64,000 bases of DNA from positions 606,633-670,632 of the forward strand of contig NZ_JAHXBN010000011.1 of the NCBI RefSeq assembly GCF_019924045.1. Direction: 5' to 3'. The notes below the pieces were generated by a model. It saw only the letters and a list, made by a program, of their open reading frames with translations. It made no database searches and was not told the DNA's origin. A program made the position numbers and the translations under genes. Source of the stretch: Dyadobacter fermentans. GTDB lineage: Bacteria; Bacteroidota; Bacteroidia; Cytophagales; Spirosomataceae. Positions 61,039 through 64,000 of this stretch are shown here, one piece after another (positions within the stretch are counted from its first letter, which is position 1; each line of letters begins with the position of its first letter).

Positions 61039-61056
61039 ATATACCAATCGGTATAT
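61039..61056. promoter_or_regulatory. TetR-type operator 1, in the SDR leader
   Basis: ATATACCAATCGGTATAT, an imperfect palindrome with 8 of 9 complementary positions. It is between the predicted transcription start and the SDR start codon. Confidence 0.75.
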
Positions 61057-61117
61057 TATTTGAGAAAATTAAAACCGGCATTTGCCCGGTGTAATCTGTA
61101 AATCGAAATTCACATGA

Positions 61118-61148
61118 CAAAAATATACTGATCGGTATATTTTTGCAA
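61118..61148 (-). promoter_or_regulatory. SDR promoter with TetR-type operator 2
   Basis: On the minus strand TTG (61146-61148), 20 bases, then TATTTTTG (61118-61125), an exact TAnnTTTG. The palindrome ATATACTGATCGGTATAT (61123-61140) fills the spacer. It is the same motif as operator 1, centres 84 bp apart, about 8 turns, which would allow looping. Confidence 0.7.
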
Positions 61149-61179
61149 GAAAAATCATAAAAACTTTTGGGCTATCTAC

Positions 61180-61208
61180 AAAAAACGGCCTGGCTATCTA
61201 CCAGGCCG
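61180..61208 (-). terminator. Terminator of the sorbosone-dehydrogenase-like gene
   Basis: On the minus strand CGGCCTGG, loop TAGATAG, CCAGGCCG, then TTTTTT. Perfect 8-bp stem. Confidence 0.85.
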
Positions 61209-61237
61209 CTATTCTATTTCCCATAGCCAATAATTTC

Positions 61238-62500
61238 TTACTTCGCACTTACACGCCAGATGACATTTCCGGAATCGTCGTTCACCAGCAATGAGCCATC
61301 GTTCATCACCGTCACACCCACTGGCCGGCCGTATACCCTCTTCTCGCTTTCAACAAAACCCGTCAGAAAATCCTCCGGCCTGCCCGACGGCTTCCCGTTC
61401 TTAAATGGTACAAAAACCACTTTATATCCTGAAAGCGTCGAACGGTTCCAGGAGCCGTGCTGGCCTACAAATGCACCGTTATGATATTTTGCAGGAAACT
61501 TGGTTTTGTTGTAGAACGCCAGCCCCAGCGATGCCGTGTGCGAACCGACGGGCACATCCGGTACAATCGCCTTTGCGACCAGGTCGGGGCGCTCTCCTTT
61601 TCTGCGCGGGTCTTCATTTGGTCCGAAATAGGCGTATGGCCAGCCGTAAAATCCGCCTTCCTTCACGCCGGTAATATAGTCGGGTACGAGTTCGTCGCCC
61701 AGCTTATCGCGCTCATTCACCGCTGTCCATAGCACATTGGAGCCCGGTGCCCAGCCCATTCCCACGGGATTGCGCAACCCGCTCGCATACACACGCTCAC
61801 CCGAGCCATCGGGGTTGATTTCCAGGATATTCGCCCTGCGCTTTTCTTCGTCCATTCCGTGGTCGGCCACATTGCTCGCCGACCCAACTGAGATGTAGAT
61901 TTTGCTGCCATCCGCATTCGCCAGGATATTTCGCGTCCAGTGGTTGTTATAACCGCCCGCGGGCAGTTCCAAAATCTTCTGGCCTTTGGAAGTGATCCTC
62001 GTTTCACCTTCCTTATAGGGATAGCGGTAGAGGCCGTCGGTATTCGCCACATAGAAAAAGCCGTTCAGCACCAGCATGCCGAGCGGCCGGTTGAGTTTTT
62101 CAAGGAATATCTCTCGCATTTCGGGGGTGCCGTCTTTATTCACATCGCGCAAGAGCGTGATCCGGTCGGCACTCTTTTTCGTCCCCGATTCCGCCACGAA
62201 AACATCGCCGTTGGGTGCGATGTAGGCCCAGCGCGGGCTGTCGAGCTGGTCGGCGAACTTTGTCACGACGAACCCTGCGGGGGCCACGGGCATTTTGCCA
62301 TCGGGCCAACCCGCTTCTTCGGGCCGGTTTTCCGCGGATTCTGTCGCGAATGGCGCGGGTAATACGAGGCTGTCATTTACCGTAGCCACGGAATCGGGCC
62401 CGCTTTGGGCCGCCTCTTCCTTTTCTTTCTTTTCGGTGTTGCAACCTGCAAGCGAAGCAAGGGCCAGCAGGCTTATCATAGTGAAGTGATGTTTCTTCAT
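61238..62500 (-). CDS. PQQ-dependent sugar / L-sorbosone dehydrogenase-like lipoprotein
   Basis: A 420-residue lipoprotein (MKKHHFTMISLLALASLAGC, Cys20). The mature part is a six-bladed beta-propeller of the soluble glucose/sorbosone dehydrogenase family: FADQLDSPRWAYIAPNGDVFVAES, NRPLGMLVLNGFFYVANTDG, LPAGGYNNHWTRNILANADG (with the conserved His), ASGLRNPVGMGWAPG, VKEGGFYGWPYAYFG and GSHTASLGLAFY. It probably oxidises a sugar in the periplasm with PQQ or a similar cofactor. ATG at 62500 begins the signal peptide. Upstream and downstream terminators make it a single-gene unit. Confidence 0.88.
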   Translation of the reverse strand: MKKHHFTMISLLALASLAGCNTEKKEKEEAAQSGPDSVATVNDSLVLPAPFATESAENRPEEAGWPDGKMPVAPAGFVVTKFADQLDSPRWAYIAPNGDVFVAESGTKKSADRITLLRDVNKDGTPEMREIFLEKLNRPLGMLVLNGFFYVANTDGLYRYPYKEGETRITSKGQKILELPAGGYNNHWTRNILANADGSKIYISVGSASNVADHGMDEEKRRANILEINPDGSGERVYASGLRNPVGMGWAPGSNVLWTAVNERDKLGDELVPDYITGVKEGGFYGWPYAYFGPNEDPRRKGERPDLVAKAIVPDVPVGSHTASLGLAFYNKTKFPAKYHNGAFVGQHGSWNRSTLSGYKVVFVPFKNGKPSGRPEDFLTGFVESEKRVYGRPVGVTVMNDGSLLVNDDSGNVIWRVSAK

Positions 62501-62517
62501 GTTTGTTGATATTAATG

Positions 62518-62557
62518 TAAAAAAGCCGGTCAGGAACATTGCGTTCCCGGCCAGCTT
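62518..62557 (-). terminator. Terminator of the DUF2911 gene
   Basis: On the minus strand GCTGGCCGGGAAC, short loop, GTTCCTGACCGGC, then TTTTTT. The stem has a small mismatch. Confidence 0.7.
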
Positions 62558-62611
62558 TTACAATAATAATGCCAACATAATGGCCCGGTTACACCGGCAG
62601 TATATCCGATT

Positions 62612-63166
62612 TCAGAACGATACAGGCACTTCGACGACCGTCTTTTCCCAGCCGAGAAACATCTTCGCCTGCTTGTCAGAAACCTTTTCAAAAACGATGG
62701 AGAAGTTTTCAATCGGAGCATCCACATTTTTTACCGGTACATTCACACGCAGCACGTCGTTCGCTTCCTTATACTTGAATGCTCCCCAATAATCGACGTC
62801 CGAACTGAGGATAATCGTCCATTCCTTTTCATTCGGGATCGCAAACAGCGAATACGTACCGGCTTTCACCTTTTTGCCGCCGAATGTGGCATCCTCGTAG
62901 AACTTGATCTCCGTGGATTCATCCGCACCCAGGCGCCAAACTTTACCATAAGGCTCCTTTTTCCCAAAAATCTCACGGCCATTCAGAAACGGCCTGCTGT
63001 ACGACACCTTCACCAACGCCTTCTCGCCATCCTTACGATCATGCGCGAAATGGTCCGGAAAATAAGCGATATCCCGCGGACTCTTATCCAGCCCCCTGAA
63101 TTTCTGTGCATTCGCACCGAATGCGATCACCGTCATCAAAAGGGCCAGGAAAATGTTCTTTTTCAT
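62612..63166 (-). CDS. DUF2911 domain exported protein
   Basis: A 184-residue secreted protein (signal MKKNIFLALLMTVIAFGANAQ). The DUF2911 pattern is clear: VKVSYSRPFLNGREIFG, PYGKVWRLGADESTEIKFYEDATFGGKKVKAGTYSLFAIP, WTIILSSDVDYWGAFKY. Function unknown, common in Bacteroidetes. ATG at 63166. Confidence 0.88.
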   Translation of the reverse strand: MKKNIFLALLMTVIAFGANAQKFRGLDKSPRDIAYFPDHFAHDRKDGEKALVKVSYSRPFLNGREIFGKKEPYGKVWRLGADESTEIKFYEDATFGGKKVKAGTYSLFAIPNEKEWTIILSSDVDYWGAFKYKEANDVLRVNVPVKNVDAPIENFSIVFEKVSDKQAKMFLGWEKTVVEVPVSF

Positions 63167-63225
63167 GTTTGTGGTTTTTGTTAAAGATTTGAATGCTAAT
63201 GTTAGGAAAAGTTTTGATTTTAAGC

Positions 63226-64000
63226 TCACGCAATCGCCTTACCACTCAGTACCGGCCGCGGATCTTTGGTATTTCCGATGATCGCGAGACTCCTCTTAAA
63301 TTCAACTTGGAGATTATCCCCTTCAAACTTGCACCGCACGGTTTCATAATGCGCGGTTTCGATGAAACGCCAGGTCATTTCAAAAGTCGTGTCGTCGATC
63401 CAGGCGCCGTTGGCGGCGATTTTGGTTTTCTTTTCGCCAGGGACCGGGGTTAGAACGAGTTTGAGCGGCATGGTCGATAAATCGGTGAGACCAATTTTCC
63501 AATTACCCAAACCATTTACCACAAGGTGCTCGCCCTTATCGTCGGTTACACGGAACAAGCACCAGCCTTTGTCGAATTCGAAGGATACTTTATTAATTTT
63601 CAACTCATTATCTACCAGCTTAAATGCCTTCCCGTTCATTTTCGGGGCAAGCTCCGACGCAGGCTTTCCAGGTGTCAGCGGTAATGCGAGAGAGCCGAGT
63701 TTTTTCTGCATTTCAGACTGTGCACCTTTGTCGGCGGGAACACCGGTAGCCTTTACAGTAGGAAGGATATGGTTCCAAACATGGTTCAGAATGGCCTGCA
63801 TATCGCTGGTTTCGCTGGTGATGGCAACTACCATGTCTTCTTTCGGCATTACAATACAGTATTGCCCGAAAGCGCCGTCGCCTCGGTAAGCACCATTCCG
63901 GCAACGCCAGAACTGATAGCCATACCCCTGTTGCCAGTCGTCGTCCTCGGGCTTACGGTTGCTGCCCTTGGACATAATATGCGAGCGTGTAGCTTCCTCC
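63226..64000 (-). CDS. Serine hydrolase (beta-lactamase/class C family), C-terminal part, runs off the window
   Basis: The frame is open to the right edge; 258 codons are visible. GYGYQFWRCRNGAYRGDGAFGQYCIVMPKEDMVVAIT, followed by SDMQAILNHVWNHILP, is the end of the penicillin-binding/beta-lactamase-like domain typical of esterase or peptidase members. A beta-rich C-terminal domain follows (LPLTPGKPASELAPKMNGKAFKL to the end), as in many Bacteroidetes serine hydrolases. The catalytic SxxK motif lies outside the window. The internal ATG at 63973-63975 is not the start; upstream residues EEATRSHI are in frame. Confidence 0.85.
   Translation of the reverse strand, partial: EEATRSHIMSKGSNRKPEDDDWQQGYGYQFWRCRNGAYRGDGAFGQYCIVMPKEDMVVAITSETSDMQAILNHVWNHILPTVKATGVPADKGAQSEMQKKLGSLALPLTPGKPASELAPKMNGKAFKLVDNELKINKVSFEFDKGWCLFRVTDDKGEHLVVNGLGNWKIGLTDLSTMPLKLVLTPVPGEKKTKIAANGAWIDDTTFEMTWRFIETAHYETVRCKFEGDNLQVEFKRSLAIIGNTKDPRPVLSGKAIA

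Overview
The window is a stretch of a Bacteroidota chromosome, most like the Cytophagales (Dyadobacter/Spirosoma type). The evidence is gene content and signals: Bacteroidetes-type ECF sigma/FecR pairs, many lipoproteins and small outer-membrane barrels, DUF2911, GIN and DUF4160 proteins, a KduD-KduI-KdgF uronate pathway, and promoters matching the Bacteroidetes TTG-N19-21-TAnnTTTG pattern. Base composition looks moderate (about half G+C) and even. No rRNA, tRNA, phage or transposase gene was seen. The species assignment is inference.

Layout. 1-2.6 kb: the N-terminal half of B12-dependent MetH, divergent from an Lrp/AsnC regulator. 2.7-6.6 kb: a PepSY-like lipoprotein, an ECF sigma factor overlapping a membrane-anchored partner that ends in a barrel-like domain, and a Ppx/GppA phosphatase. 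6.6-10.3 kb: a carbamoyltransferase / SGNH hydrolase / DUF5989 / SxtJ cassette. 10.6-14 kb: a hotdog thioesterase and B12-independent MetE with a cobalamin riboswitch. Between those two genes lies a striking array of 10-bp GTCA units in two inverted arms. 14.4-20.7 kb: sugar-phosphate isomerase, fumarase, HEAT protein, 2-hydroxyacid dehydrogenase, GalK and GalM. 20.7-26 kb: DUF2442/DUF4160 small genes, a TrpF-like protein without the usual catalytic Cys, a PspC/LiaI/LiaF-like envelope cluster, VanX-type dipeptidase and a GIN lipoprotein. 26-29.7 kb: sigma factor, FecR and an STN-domain surface-repeat protein. 29.7-36.5 kb: a RelE/ParE-type toxin-antitoxin pair, NadE, an ABC permease, a RES-Xre pair, methionine aminotransferase and an odd redoxin.

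36.7-47.4 kb is a pectin/uronate catabolic locus: GH31, a LacI regulator, then KduD-KduI-KdgF-GH105-UxaB-ExuT as a tightly packed operon. GH105 releases unsaturated galacturonate, KdgF/KduI/KduD carry it to 2-keto-3-deoxygluconate, and UxaB with ExuT handles saturated galacturonate. 47.5-64 kb is mixed: a DUF1016 nuclease, an SRPBCC-ArsR pair with its operators, an ATP-grasp enzyme, two peptidases, a UbiA-methyltransferase pair, a frameshifted EamA transporter, FabF, an SDR gene under two TetR-type palindromes, a sorbosone-dehydrogenase-like lipoprotein, DUF2911, and the C-terminal part of a serine hydrolase.

The strongest candidates for something undescribed are the inverted 10-bp repeat array (11021-11240), with a 7-bp relative at 47413-47491; the two sigma-factor systems whose partners carry outer-membrane-type domains; and the redoxin whose cysteines have moved. 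All calls come from reading the sequence; no database search was run.
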